This document shows positions 45,530 through 55,824 of a DNA stretch of 64,000 nt, piece after piece. Position 1 is the first letter of the stretch; the number at the start of each line of letters is the position of its first letter. Where the stretch lies: the NCBI GenBank assembly GCA_019828545.1, contig JACVRA010000152.1, positions 186,001 through 250,000 on the forward strand, written 5' to 3'. The stretch comes from Paracamarosporium sp. OC-R06-R3. Lineage: Eukaryota > Ascomycota > Dothideomycetes > Pleosporales > Didymosphaeriaceae. The notes below the pieces were generated by a model, which saw only the letters and a list, made by a program, of their open reading frames with translations, was not told where the DNA came from and searched no databases. The position numbers were made by a program, and so were the translations under genes.

Positions 45530-47568
45530 TCAACCAAAAGCCTTTTGTTCTTGTTTTCTCTTCTCCTGCAATTCGAAGCCTTCATCTTTAGCTTCGGCAT
45601 CCATATCAGACCTAAGGGGATCCAGTCGGGATGTATTCCTATCCTGCCACCAAACGACACAGATCCAAGCAGCAAGACTGACTGATACAACAACCATAGC
45701 GATGGTGCCCTTTCGAAAACCCTAAGAGCCCAAGTCAGCATCTTAGAGTGGGTACTAATCAATATATAACCTACGGTAGCGGCGTCGTTGACCGGATAAA
45801 GTGTGATACCCCAAAACGAAAAGAGGACGGAAGAAGCACCTATACAGTCTCAGTATGTCCCAGTGTTTACAGAAGGTATAATTACCATTCATGGAATAGA
45901 GAATCACAGCTCTCGAAGCGTCGTCTCCATTTCGGGCTAGGATTTTGTTCGCCCAGGTGAACACAACGGGCTGAATCAGGTAAGCAGTTCCGGCAAGATC
46001 TTTTCTGGTCAGCTATATGTCGCATAGATACGAACGCGATCGGACATCTCACAAAAAGCAGCCATCTTAGCTTGTGTACCAACGAAGTCCCAGCAAAGAA
46101 GAACAGTGCAGGTGATGATCTGAACACCACAAGCGAAAATGCCGTACGGAGCATGGACTCCGGTGGCATCAATTGCCACAGAAGTGCACAACGTGAGAAC
46201 AATACCTAAAAAATAGGATTAGAATCGTTCTAGACTCTTTCTCGATCGAAATACGAACCTATAGCGGTTATTCCTAATGGATAGGTGTTATTTTGCGGAA
46301 CAGTGAATAAACCAGAAGCCTTCATCCAGAGAACCATGCAAGTCTGAGTTGAATAAGCCTCGAGTGCTCCCCCGAGCATCCAGAATATGGTAAAGATCCA
46401 GCTTCAAAGAACCGTCAGCATGAGTTCAAAGCATTCTTTTAAGACGTACAAATTAGCCGTGAAAAGGACTCTCCTAATGATTGAGGTGCCAATCTTGTGT
46501 CCATCAGGGCTTTTAGGTGGCAAGCGACTCAAAGCAAGCTCACGTTCGTTTTCCTTCAGATAGAAGGCTTTTGTCGTTTCAGGTAAATCGGGGAAAAATA
46601 GAAATCCAAAAACCGCAACAGGAAGGGTAACGATGCCGTCGATTATAAAAGACTGGGGTTGTTCAATCAGCAGGCAAATTTGTGCAGGATTGTATTAAGA
46701 ACCTTACCCATCTCCAACCTGGGAGGCCAGAAACGCCATCCATCGTCTTCCAAATTGCTGTCATCAAAATACCTGGGAGCTAAGATCAGAGACACGCTAT
46801 AAGACGGCCACGAATAACGTACCAGCGAACATGGTCCCAACCATTCCTGAAGCCTGAAAAAGACCAACCCGCTTCCCGACCTCGGGCCCTTTGTACCAAC
46901 TTCCGATGATGTATTGCGTGCCGCTATATGTGGATGCTTCGGCAATGCCCTGGAAGAAGCGTACTGGTGCAAGCTGGGCGAAGCTGTGGCAGGCACCACA
47001 TGCCATAGTCAGGAGAGCCCAGACAAGCGTCATCAAAGGAAACCAGATGCGAGGAGCTACCTTTTGGATGACAAGGCCGTGGGGCACCTGACCAACAATA
47101 TCTAGTAACGGTCAGTGTCTTTTCAAGGCCCCCGGTTGAATCATAATAGCATCCTACATCCAACTGCCAGGCAAGTGACCAGAAGGTTGTACTGGTCACC
47201 TGTAATATTTATATCCTCTTTCATTCCAGATACATAAGCGTTTCCAAGAACGGCGCGGTCTGCGTTGTTAAGTAGATGACTTTTGTCAGTTCGAGGTCAG
47301 GCTACTAACCGAGGTAGTTGAAGAAAAAAGCGACACAGCAATATGTCTTGAAAACAATCAGAAATCCGACTGATCACGCATCAATGGGCGCACCGTGTGA
47401 TATGGGGCATACCAGTATAAAAAAATCAATCTTTCGCAACAGCTAGATGAGATGTCAGTTAGCGATTCTCAGCGAGATTCATATGCTTTCGCCCACCTTT
47501 CGCTCTTCGGGGGAATCGGGGGCTTCACCCCAGACTGCATTGCGCAGCTGGTGAAGTTTGATACCCAT
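45530..47568 (-). CDS. Major facilitator transporter, anion:cation symporter (Dal5-like) family
   Basis: Twelve exons on the minus strand: 47568-47497, 47442-47413, 47346-47310, 47259-47158, 47101-46823, 46772-46708, 46652-46450, 46401-46259, 46205-46053, 45999-45886, 45839-45775, 45721-45530. Phases close to 484 residues. Family marks: ERKLLRKIDFFIL at the start, FNYLDRAVLGNAYVSGMKED, GQVPHGLVIQKVAPRIWFPL, VRFFQGIAEASTYSGTQYII, and FIIDGIVTLPVAVFGFLFFP with DLPETTK. Relatives carry allantoate, nicotinate, biotin and other organic anions with protons. In this block the cargo could be MurNAc, anhydro-MurNAc or a muropeptide fragment, all carboxylates; that is inference. It shares a promoter with murQ. 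Confidence 0.9.
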
Positions 47569-47955
47569 GCTGGTCAAGAGGACGACTACTCTTAAAGGAT
47601 AAAGTTCAACAGCCCTGAATAGCTTACAGTAACAACTTCAATTTGTCGGATGAGAATGCAACAAGATGTTCCAAGTTCTCATTTGTAGTGACTGCGCGGG
47701 GTTTTAAAGAAGTTCAGATGTAAAGTAAGACGTCACGTCTGGGGAACACCCCTATTCAACCCCGCTCCAAAACCGTATCTTCTGTGGGGAATCGGATCTC
47801 TTCTTGGCATGTATATCGGTAAGATATCTGAGAACAGATTAATCAGTCTTCCTGCCGTAGATAGCGATTCGAAAGCTGATATTCTCAACTTAATTTTAGC
47901 TCCACTGAGTCATGCAATTCGGGCCGCGTGATGTAACCAATACGGTTGGCGCAGT

Positions 47956-47966
47956 CGGGGTATCCG
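47956..47966 (-). promoter_or_regulatory. Shared cluster element, variant CGG-ATACC-CCG
   Basis: Minus-strand reading differs by one spacer base from CGGATAACCCG. It lies 21 bp from the perfect copy at 47988-47998, so the two could bind two dimers. Confidence 0.6.
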
Positions 47967-47987
47967 CCCTTGTCCTTTGTCGAACGG

Positions 47988-47998
47988 CGGATAACCCG
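47988..47998 (+). promoter_or_regulatory. Shared cluster element CGGATAACCCG (transporter / murQ)
   Basis: 286 bp before the murQ start and 419 bp before the transporter start on the other strand. Confidence 0.75.
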
Positions 47999-48284
47999 AT
48001 TTTGATCTTCCAAGAATTGCTTCCTCGCAGAATAGGATCGGATGGTGTTTGAGGCTCATTGGATGAATGCATTCACGAATTTTGCGGGTCATGCAAATTC
48101 GGGATCGGATTGCGGGAAAACACTCCATCGACGATTGCCTACGCGGACCACTTGAGTCAGACATCCACGACAGAATTCTAGTTGGTCCTACCGTACCATC
48201 AAGGTTTCTACAATCTTCATTACTGTCATCGAGAAGAATTTCCCAAGGAGTTTTTGCGGCACTGCCATTTCACCCATCTTCAAC

Positions 48285-49611
48285 ATGTCACCTGCGGCCC
48301 TCTACGAGTCGTCACCCTCTATCCAAACACATCAATTCGCTGGCTTTGGGTCCGATGGTGCCAAAACAGGAGAAAATATTACCATAGGCGCCAACTCCAA
48401 CGAGAGCACTGGGCTGTCCTCTGAGTCCCTCGCTGGCCTTCAAACGGAGCAAAAGAATTCGAGAACAGCAAACATAGATTCAATGTCTTCATTAGAATTC
48501 TGTCGTAAGGACTATGGAAGCGTGTGGTTATATAGATATCTAACAGAGAATCAGAAGTCATGAATGAAGAAGATGCCAGCGTTGCGCAGGCAGTTAAGAC
48601 TTGCTTACCGCAGATTGCAGCGGCTATTGATATCATTGTGCCTCGACTTTTGGTTGGTGGACGGGTGATATATACAGGAGCTGGCACAAGTGGGCGGTGC
48701 GTTGGTAAACTCCAGCAATTTAAGGATGTTAGATTACTAATTCATTCGTAGGCTGGGGATTCTAGACGCATCAGAAATGTGAGGCCACTCAACTGCGTTT
48801 ATGTATCTCACCCAGCTGATCAAATGCAGTCCTCCAACGTTTTCAGCCCCAGTAGGCCAGTTTGTCGGCTTAATTGCTGGAGGAGACTCTGCTATTCGCA
48901 ACGCCGTCGAAGGCGCCGAAGATTCAGAGACAATGGGCGCATCCGACCTCGCGAGTTTATCACCACCTATCAACAAAGACGACGCCCTGATAGGTATTGC
49001 ATCTTCAGGGAGGACGCCTTATGTGCTGGGTAGCTTGAAACATGCTCGCTCAGTGGGAGCTGCAACAATAGGATTGGCTTGTGTCCAGCCAAGCTCACTC
49101 CGAAGCTCTTGTGATATCTCAATCGAGTGTGTTACTGGGCCTGAGGTAGTGACAGGGAGTACTCGTCTCAAAGCGGGGACTGCAACGAAGATGGTTAGTT
49201 CTACAATGCAAATTTATATGCTCACTTGTTGTGGCTCACAAGACTATCCAGATTCTGAATATGATTTCGACCGGGTCTCAAATACAGACAGGAAAAACAT
49301 ATGGAAACCTAGTGAGCAACGTACCGAAATGTAATGTTCTTATCTAATTTTAGCAGATGGTTGACTTGCAAATGTCTAACCGGAAACTCCAAGATAGGGC
49401 ACGCCGCGTTGTGCGCATGGTGGTACCACCATCGTCAGCCCTTGATATTGAGAGCGAAGAGGTCCTAGATTCTGTGCTTATGGATTGCGATGGCCAGGTT
49501 AAATTAAGCATTCTGGTGGCGACCCTGGGTTGCTCTCCAGCGCAAGGGAAGGCGCTATTGGATGCTTCGTCGGCCTCGCTAAGACATGCCTTAGCAGGAA
49601 GATGCGGGTAG
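48285..49611 (+). CDS. murQ: N-acetylmuramic acid 6-phosphate etherase
   Basis: Six exons, 48285-48504, 48555-48696, 48752-48778, 48830-49193, 49252-49311 and 49357-49611, 355 residues; exon 3 is 27 nt. After a 46-residue extension the core begins LAGLQTEQKNSRTANID. It has the SIS-fold sugar-phosphate motif YTGAGTSGR, DASEIPPTF, AVEGAEDS, GIASSGRTPYVLGSL, GSTRLKAGTATKM and LMVDLQMSN. The two glutamates reported as catalytic in E. coli MurQ (Glu83, Glu114) align with Glu129 and Glu160, and the 31-residue spacing is kept. MurQ cleaves MurNAc-6-P to GlcNAc-6-P and D-lactate. The last intron ends TAGCAG, a tandem acceptor. Related glucokinase regulatory proteins lack this compact form, so the etherase is favoured. 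Confidence 0.93.
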
Positions 49612-50397
49612 TCAGGTCAATACTTTGCTATTCGACTACATTGTACACAGAATTTGTTCATCCGTTGCCGTACACTATGGTCCTTATTTCTTGCGAAACT
49701 TCTTTCCTGCACATAGAACCTTTCTAATTCAGCGGTCGCCCACACTAATGTCCACTTTCTATCGTTATATCCCTCGGTCAAAGGACACAACGTCTTAGTC
49801 TTGGCACTACGTTCAGAGCATTGAAATCCGCACAGCAACCCTCTTCTTGCTAATACAAAATCTTTGATAGTTTACTATCGTTGACTAAAATCTACTAAGT
49901 TTCAGAAAGAATGGTCCTATGATTTCCAGAACTTACGTACTTGTCCTAGAGAAGAATTCTAGGTATATACAGTTCAGAGAAGCCTGCTGTAAGGCTTAGG
50001 GCTGTGAAATTATTTTGAAGAACATGTCCGCGTAAGCAACAGAGACAAGCGCCAAGAGCTACAAGCCGCGCAGGCACTAGGTAACGCCACTAGTAGTTTT
50101 TCGTTCGAATTGAGCAGGGCCACTAAGCAGGCCCTAAGGCTTTCCGCACGGCGGATAACCCGTGAATTACCCCATCCATTCTTATCGCAACCCGCGTCTT
50201 TTAACATAGCAATAGAGTCTTTCCTCATGGATCAGGATTAGTACTCAGACACCAGGATATCTATAGCTATCGGTGGGCAAAGCCGACGTAGCATGTTCCT
50301 AGTCAGGAATTTGGCCATCTTAAAGGCGACGCGATCGCGTTGATAAGACAAAGACAAAATTACAGATTCAGCCTGGACGCTAGACTTGATTGTCATT
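49612..50397. promoter_or_regulatory. Promoter region of anmK
   Basis: 786 bp with one shared element at 50152-50162 and no coding signal. Confidence 0.55.
50152..50162 (+). promoter_or_regulatory. Shared cluster element CGGATAACCCG (anmK)
   Basis: Perfect copy, 235 bp before the anmK start codon. Confidence 0.75.
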
Positions 50398-51873
50398 ATG
50401 GTGACTCTCAATGTTCTCGGGCTTAACTGCGGCACCAGCATCGACGGTATGTGTGCTGCCATAGGCATTCCACCGTAATGCTGTGACAGTGTCCTCACAA
50501 CATGGCATTCCGCTCACAAACACTTAGGTGTCGATGTTGCGCACTGCCGTATAACCTCTAATACATCTTCAGCTGATGTAAACATTGAGGTCCTAGCATA
50601 TGCCGAAGTCCCAGTCGATCCTAGGCTACGGTCACAAGTCCTGCGTCTATGTCGTCCAAATCAAGAAAGTGCTGCAACCTCTATGGCTGAGGTTTGCGAC
50701 CTGAACTTCGCTCTTGGAAGAGAGTTTGTACGTGCTATACTGGAGTCAGGCATCGACCTAGCTGCAGTCGATATTGTTAGTAGTCATGGACAGACACTCT
50801 GGCATAATCCATTTGGGGAACATCGCTCCACTCTCCAATTGGCTGAACCCGCCGTAATTGCTCAAAGGACGGGACGGTACTATATTCAATGTCTGAGGTC
50901 TGTTTTGCGTGAGCTAATAGAAAATGCAGAACCGTCATCAGTGGTTTTCGGGTTGCTGAACTGGCTGCCGGGCGGCAAGGGGCTCCTTTGTCAGGCTTCT
51001 TTGAGGCTGCACTGCTCACCGACTCACACGTCACCCGGATCGTCCAGAATATTGGTGGAATAGGTACGTTGAATTTTTCGAGACACAAAAGATGCCGCTA
51101 TTGATAAAATCGCCTTATAAACAGGTAATGCGACCGTCCTACCAGCCTTGAACTCTTCAAGGCCCCAAGAACCGCAACCAACATATCTGGCTTTCGACAC
51201 CGGTCCTGGAAACGTTCTAATAGATGCTACAATGCGTATCATAACCAAGGGAAAGCAGCACTACGACCACGACGGCCTTCTCGGTGCCAGAGGCGAGGCA
51301 GACATAGACGAGTCGGTTATCAACAATTACCTAGCTAGCGAGCCCTACTTCAGATTGAACCCACCTAAGACCACAGGACGCGAGCTGTTCTCTGACGATG
51401 TTGCTAAGCAACTAGTCGACAAATTGAAGGCTACAGGGAAAACCCCAGAGGCAATTGTTGCGACAGTCACACGTATAACGGCAGAATCAATCGCCAGAGC
51501 ATACAACCAATTCGTTTTACCACGTCTAGGAGAGAAAGGGAAAATCGACGAGATTTACATATGCGGCGGTGGAGCATACAATCCTAATATCCTAAAGCAT
51601 TTACAGAGATGCTTTCCAGAAAGTCGAGTGTTGAAGCTCGATGACGCGCCCGTGAAAATCGATCCCAGTGCAAAGGAGGCAGTCTTGTTTGCATTGCTAG
51701 GCTTTCTTGGGGTTTGTGGGCGCACGGTACCTATCGCGGCGGACTCGGAGACTCAGGATCCTGCTATTTTGGGCGTGATCACTCCCGGCGCAAACTACCA
51801 TGAGGTTATGAGAAGAGTGGTCAATGATACGGAATTCTCTGGCAAAAGGGTTCTCGGACGCGTTGTTATATAG
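50398..51873 (+). CDS. anmK: Anhydro-N-acetylmuramic acid kinase
   Basis: Four exons, 50398-50446, 50528-50876, 50930-51063 and 51125-51873, 426 residues. The ASKHA-type kinase motifs are clear: LNCGTSIDGVDVAHC at the nucleotide-binding start, SSHGQTLWHNP, LAEPAVIAQRTG, QNIGGIGN, AFDTGPGNVLIDA, NPPKTTGRELF and ICGGGAYNP. AnmK uses ATP to phosphorylate and open 1,6-anhydro-MurNAc, giving MurNAc-6-P, the substrate of the neighbouring MurQ. One difference from bacterial enzymes: where they usually read D-x-A-A-G-G-Q-G-A-P, this protein reads VAELAAGRQGAP, with Glu for the Asp. I believe that Asp is the catalytic base but cannot confirm the alignment. It is longer than E. coli AnmK (369). Confidence 0.92.
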
Positions 51874-52545
51874 GGGTCGCAAATTGTTCGTATGTGGTGT
51901 GTTGATTTTGTTCTGTCAATTACGATACACATTTCAATTCTACCTTGAATTGCATTCCAAACGTAGTCGCTGGATACACGGTCTAAATTCATATTGATCT
52001 TCAAACGGAATCCGATCGACTCGCTACACTATAGCAATCAATTTGACAATTACGGCGGACGATTTGTGCTCATGGAAAAATCATCCATTCCCCGCATCTT
52101 TCCTTATCATCTTCTGATAATCGTGGCGGTTTCTTCTAAGATTCACATGGGCTAGAATAAACGGGAAATCCGATGGCATGAGTATTCCTGAGAAGACGAA
52201 ACTGATACCAGTATGTGCGGATAACCCGCCAACCCGAGCGCCGAAAGCTATGTCTCAATAGGCAATATTCCGCCCCAGATCGGTACATCAAGACTATCTG
52301 TGATTTGGACACGCTTGAAGTATTTTCAGCTGCGGTGAACGAAACCACTGGTGCTTTTAAAGTTAGGCAGGGTGTTCATTGTATCGTGTCTCCGTTCTCT
52401 TATTACAGACTACCAAGTACTAGAAACTGCCCTCACTATTTAAAGGGAGACACCTTGTTTTACCAAAGATACCCCAGGTATCCAACAAAGAATCTACCTG
52501 GCCGCGCCTGTTTTGGTTTTGTTTCATATACTGATCGAATTAGCA
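51874..52545. promoter_or_regulatory. Promoter region of nagA
   Basis: 672 bp with the shared element at 52218-52228. Short frames here are not protein-like. Confidence 0.55.
52218..52228 (+). promoter_or_regulatory. Shared cluster element CGGATAACCCG (nagA)
   Basis: Perfect copy, 317 bp before the nagA start codon. Confidence 0.75.
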
Positions 52546-53970
52546 ATGCCTACTGTTGCCTGCTCCAGCGGCATTACCAAGTTCACGAATTGCCGACTTG
52601 TCCGAGATGGGGAATTCGCATATGAGGATCTCTGGATAAGCTCAATCACTGGCACTATTCTATCTGGTCAAGCAACCTTTTTTGATACTGGAAGTCTTCC
52701 CGATCAAGTTATTGACCTCGGAGGACGCATCGTCTCTCCTGGCATGATCGACGTACAACTAAACGGAGCATTCGGCTTCAACTTCTCGACATTGATGGAA
52801 GATATCAAAGAATATCCACATGCCGTGGCGGATGTAAATAAGAAGTTGGTTTCTATTGGGGTCACATCGTATGTTCCGACTTTGACTAGCCAGACGCCAA
52901 ATCTTTATCAGACGGTGAGAGAATCACGACATACACTGCAGCTCGAATACAGCTGATAATCGATGCTAGGTGCTACCTCACCTTCGCCCAAGCGGCACAA
53001 GGTCTGCTTATGATGGTGCAGAATCGCTTGGGGCACATGTTGAAGGTCCTTTTCTAAATCCAAGCAAGAACGGAATCCACAATGCAAGCGTGCTTCAGCA
53101 AGCAAGAAGCCTCCAGGATCTTGAAGCATGTTACGGTGCAGAGAATTTAGGCGCTCTAGAACGACCGAGCACCTACACAGGATCTATTAAGAAAATAACT
53201 CTTGCTCCAGAATGCGGTAACATGACTCAGATCATTCCAGAACTGACATCCCGAGGGATTGTCTGCTCAATAGGTCACTCTGAAGCCACTTACGAGGAGG
53301 CATCGAATGCTGTCGCTGCAGGAGCCACAATGATCACACACATGTTCAACGCGATGAGGCCGCTACATCACCGTAACCCAGGAATCTTTGGGGTTCTCGG
53401 AATCACTGCTGAGGCCCTTCCGAAACCTTACTTCGGCATCATTGCTGATGGCGTTCACCTCCACCCTACTGCTGTCAACATCGCTTTCAACACGCATCCC
53501 GATGGTCTCATCCTAGTCACAGATGCTATGCATCTGGTGGGACTTCCCGATGGTGTATATACATGGACCAACGGTGACATAGAGAGCAGGATTGTTAAAG
53601 TCGGGCCGACTTTACTTCTTGATGGAACAGACAAGATCGCGGGAAGGTTAGTACCTCATCTATTGATCAAAAACTACTGCTAATATATATACCTCAAAGT
53701 TCTATCACTCTGATCGAATGTGTAAACAATTTCCTGCAGTGGTCCAACACTTCGATCAGCAAGGCGCTTAAGGCAGTTACTGCTACACCTGCAGCTATGC
53801 TAGGCATCCAGAATAACAAAGGAAATTTAAACATAGGCGCTGATGCCGACCTGGTCATTTTCTCTGAGGAGAGAACAAACGATGGCAAAATCCAGTTGGT
53901 AATTGACGAAGTGTGGAAGTTTGGTACCCAAGTTTATGCACGAGAAGGAATAAAAGAATATAAAGGGTAA
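52546..53970 (+). CDS. nagA: N-acetylglucosamine-6-phosphate deacetylase
   Basis: Three exons, 52546-52914, 52970-53646 and 53700-53970, 438 residues. The open frame continues upstream of the chosen ATG, but the homologous region starts after 52546. Amidohydrolase-fold motifs: SPGMIDVQLNGAFGFNFS, HVEGPFLNPSKNGIH (Glu148), LAPE (Glu204), SIGHSEATYEEA (His226), THMFNAM (His247), ADGVHLHP and LVTDAM with the catalytic Asp near 308. The enzyme releases acetate from GlcNAc-6-P, feeding NagB. It is the next step after MurQ in a MurNAc route and also the standard step in GlcNAc use. Fungal literature calls it dac1. Its stop is 57 bp from that of the next gene, which is convergent. Confidence 0.95.
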
Positions 53971-54026
53971 GATACAGATGGGGAGGGTATTTATATTAAG
54001 AAGTAGAATAACATATTTAATTCTTT

Positions 54027-54422
54027 CTACACATCGTCTGCGATGTATTGAAAAGCTGCGGCGTGGTCCTTACGATTAGTGTCTTTGCTCAGCATATTAT
54101 ACGACATACCGCCGTCGTACGTCGCAGTCCCGAGAATACGCGCCTCAACTGGCGTCGCCCACTCGCGCCAGTTCCTAGGCGCCATTTCCCCCTTCCTCAG
54201 TGCCTCCATCGACGGCTTTCCTACGGGAAAGAACTCGCTGTTTGCGCAGGGAAGGCTGACCCACGCCAGATCCCGGATCTTGCCTACATCAACGGTAGCT
54301 ATATCTTCCGCGATCTTCTTCGCGCTCCTTTCCCCGCCATATTTATCCTCAACACGAATCCCAAGTGCCTTGGCCTGAGTGAGAAAATTCCCGTGGTGCT
54401 CTCCCGGCGTTAAACTAGGCAT
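54027..54422 (-). CDS. Conserved-looking protein of unknown function
   Basis: Single exon of 131 residues, minus strand, convergent with nagA. I do not recognise a family. Protein-like features: balanced composition, an N-terminus MPSLTPGEHHGNFLTQAKAL, a Lys/Arg/Asp-rich middle with IRDLAWVSLPCANSEFFPVG, and WREWATPVEARILGTATYDG. No signal peptide or membrane segment is seen. The third-position bias suggests real coding on this strand, though a frame of 121 codons also exists opposite. Whether it belongs to the amino-sugar block is unclear; no shared element was found near its start. Confidence 0.6.
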   Translation of the reverse strand: MPSLTPGEHHGNFLTQAKALGIRVEDKYGGERSAKKIAEDIATVDVGKIRDLAWVSLPCANSEFFPVGKPSMEALRKGEMAPRNWREWATPVEARILGTATYDGGMSYNMLSKDTNRKDHAAAFQYIADDV

Positions 54423-55081
54423 CGTGACGGGAGGATGGCAGCATCTATTTCTTGATCGCTTCTACCATCTTCCTAGATACAAAAAGTCTACACTGTCAAT
54501 GCATAACTCGTATCCCTCCACTTGAACTAATTCCCCCAGCCTTGCGGTACCTCATCGCCAGCGGCAGCTAGGCCTCCAGGGCCTACTAGCGCACAACCAG
54601 CGAAGCTCACGATATCCATAAACAGACAAAGTTATTACGCTCAAGCATCCGCTTGAGCACTGTCCAAGAAACAAAAAAACGACTTCTCAGCCAAGTCACA
54701 GCCCAAGCAAGGACCTAGCCGACTACCCGACCCCAACGCTCCAATCCCAACCATCACCCATCCACCCGTCCCATCCACCCCACACCCCATCCCATCCGCC
54801 ACCCGCACAAGCAGCCTCCCACTCCTACAATGCAGATCGCGCCCAACACATCCCGACAAGCCACTCACAACAAGGCAACCCACTAGCCCGGGTCCCCGCA
54901 ATGACATATTTCCAAATTCCAGAATCTCTGCTTCCGTGCTGGCTCGCTCGCTTTCCTGTTTATTTGACATCGCTCTCCTCTTCAAGTTTCTTTTTTAAAA
55001 GTACAATTCAGCTTTGTTTTGTTCTGTATTGTCTTGTTTGTGTCTATCGATATTGCATAATTTGAGTTACGATTTGGAAAT
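54423..55081. other. Intergenic region
   Basis: No gene recognised. CCATCC/CACCC-rich low-complexity sequence near 54750-54800. Confidence 0.45.
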
Positions 55082-55376
55082 ATGTACCACACAGATACCC
55101 AAGTGTTTCAACGGCTGCATTCGTTTTCTCGGCCGCCGGGGGCGCAGATGGAGACGGAGATGTCGCAGGAGATGGGTTCGAAGATGGAGGGTGCGATGCT
55201 GAGGGAGAAGATGGCGAGGGAGGCGAATGGGAAGTGTGAGATAGGAAAGGGTGAGAAGATAGGTGGGGATGATGCAGGTATGTTCCGTGTATGATGAAAG
55301 TGTTGTTGCTTGATTTGGTGGACTGACTTGATGCTTTGTTGCAGACACCAAGCAGGCACCGAAGCAGACCTCATGA
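55082..55376 (+). CDS. Small hydrophilic protein of unknown function, 75 residues
   Basis: Two exons, 55082-55277 and 55345-55376, joined by a 67-bp intron with GTATGT donor and TTGCAG acceptor; the phase works and the product ends DTKQAPKQTS. Met-, Glu- and Lys-rich with no hydrophobic segment (EMSQEMGSKMEGAMLREKMA). No family recognised. The good splice signals and clean short second exon are the main support. It could instead be a non-coding transcript. Confidence 0.45.
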
Positions 55377-55824
55377 AAAGGAGGACTATACGCCTGAACC
55401 AACGATGTTACTCTTTTTTTGACATATGCAAGCGAAGAAAGAGTAATACATCACACACACACGAAGATGATGTTTGAAATATCGACGCGAATCCATTTTC
55501 ATCACCATGTTTACCTATTGCGATAATGAGAACTGGACTCCAGCACCTGCAAAAGCTTTTCAATATGAACGCCTATGTGCATTACACCAATAGGAAGACG
55601 CCGCGATAAAGAGAAAAGGGTATCAATCGGATGATAAGAAAACGCCGATTTGAATGCCTGTCCACGGCCTCAATGCATATGCAATTTCTTTGCATGTCCT
55701 CCATACCAGTACATGCCATTGTTCATCATGGGTATCGTAAGTTTTTCTGGTATGCCCTAATGCATGGCGACAAGCGCCCGTGTACTGTAGTTAAAAAGAT
55801 TTGTGTGTACTTTTAGACGCACAC
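55377..55824. other. Intergenic region between convergent genes
   Basis: 3' flank of the small gene and 3' UTR region of frq. No gene seen. Confidence 0.5.

Larger units (their letters stand above)
47569..48284. promoter_or_regulatory. Divergent promoter between transporter and murQ
   Basis: 716 bp containing two copies of the shared element (47956-47966 and 47988-47998). No coding signal was seen. Confidence 0.6.

Noticed and set aside
47346..47412. Frameshift in the MFS transporter near its first membrane helix
   Set aside because: A GATCAG acceptor puts a stop in frame, but the TTCAAG acceptor 22 bases on keeps phase and gives FFILTYCCVAFFFNYLD, normal for the family.
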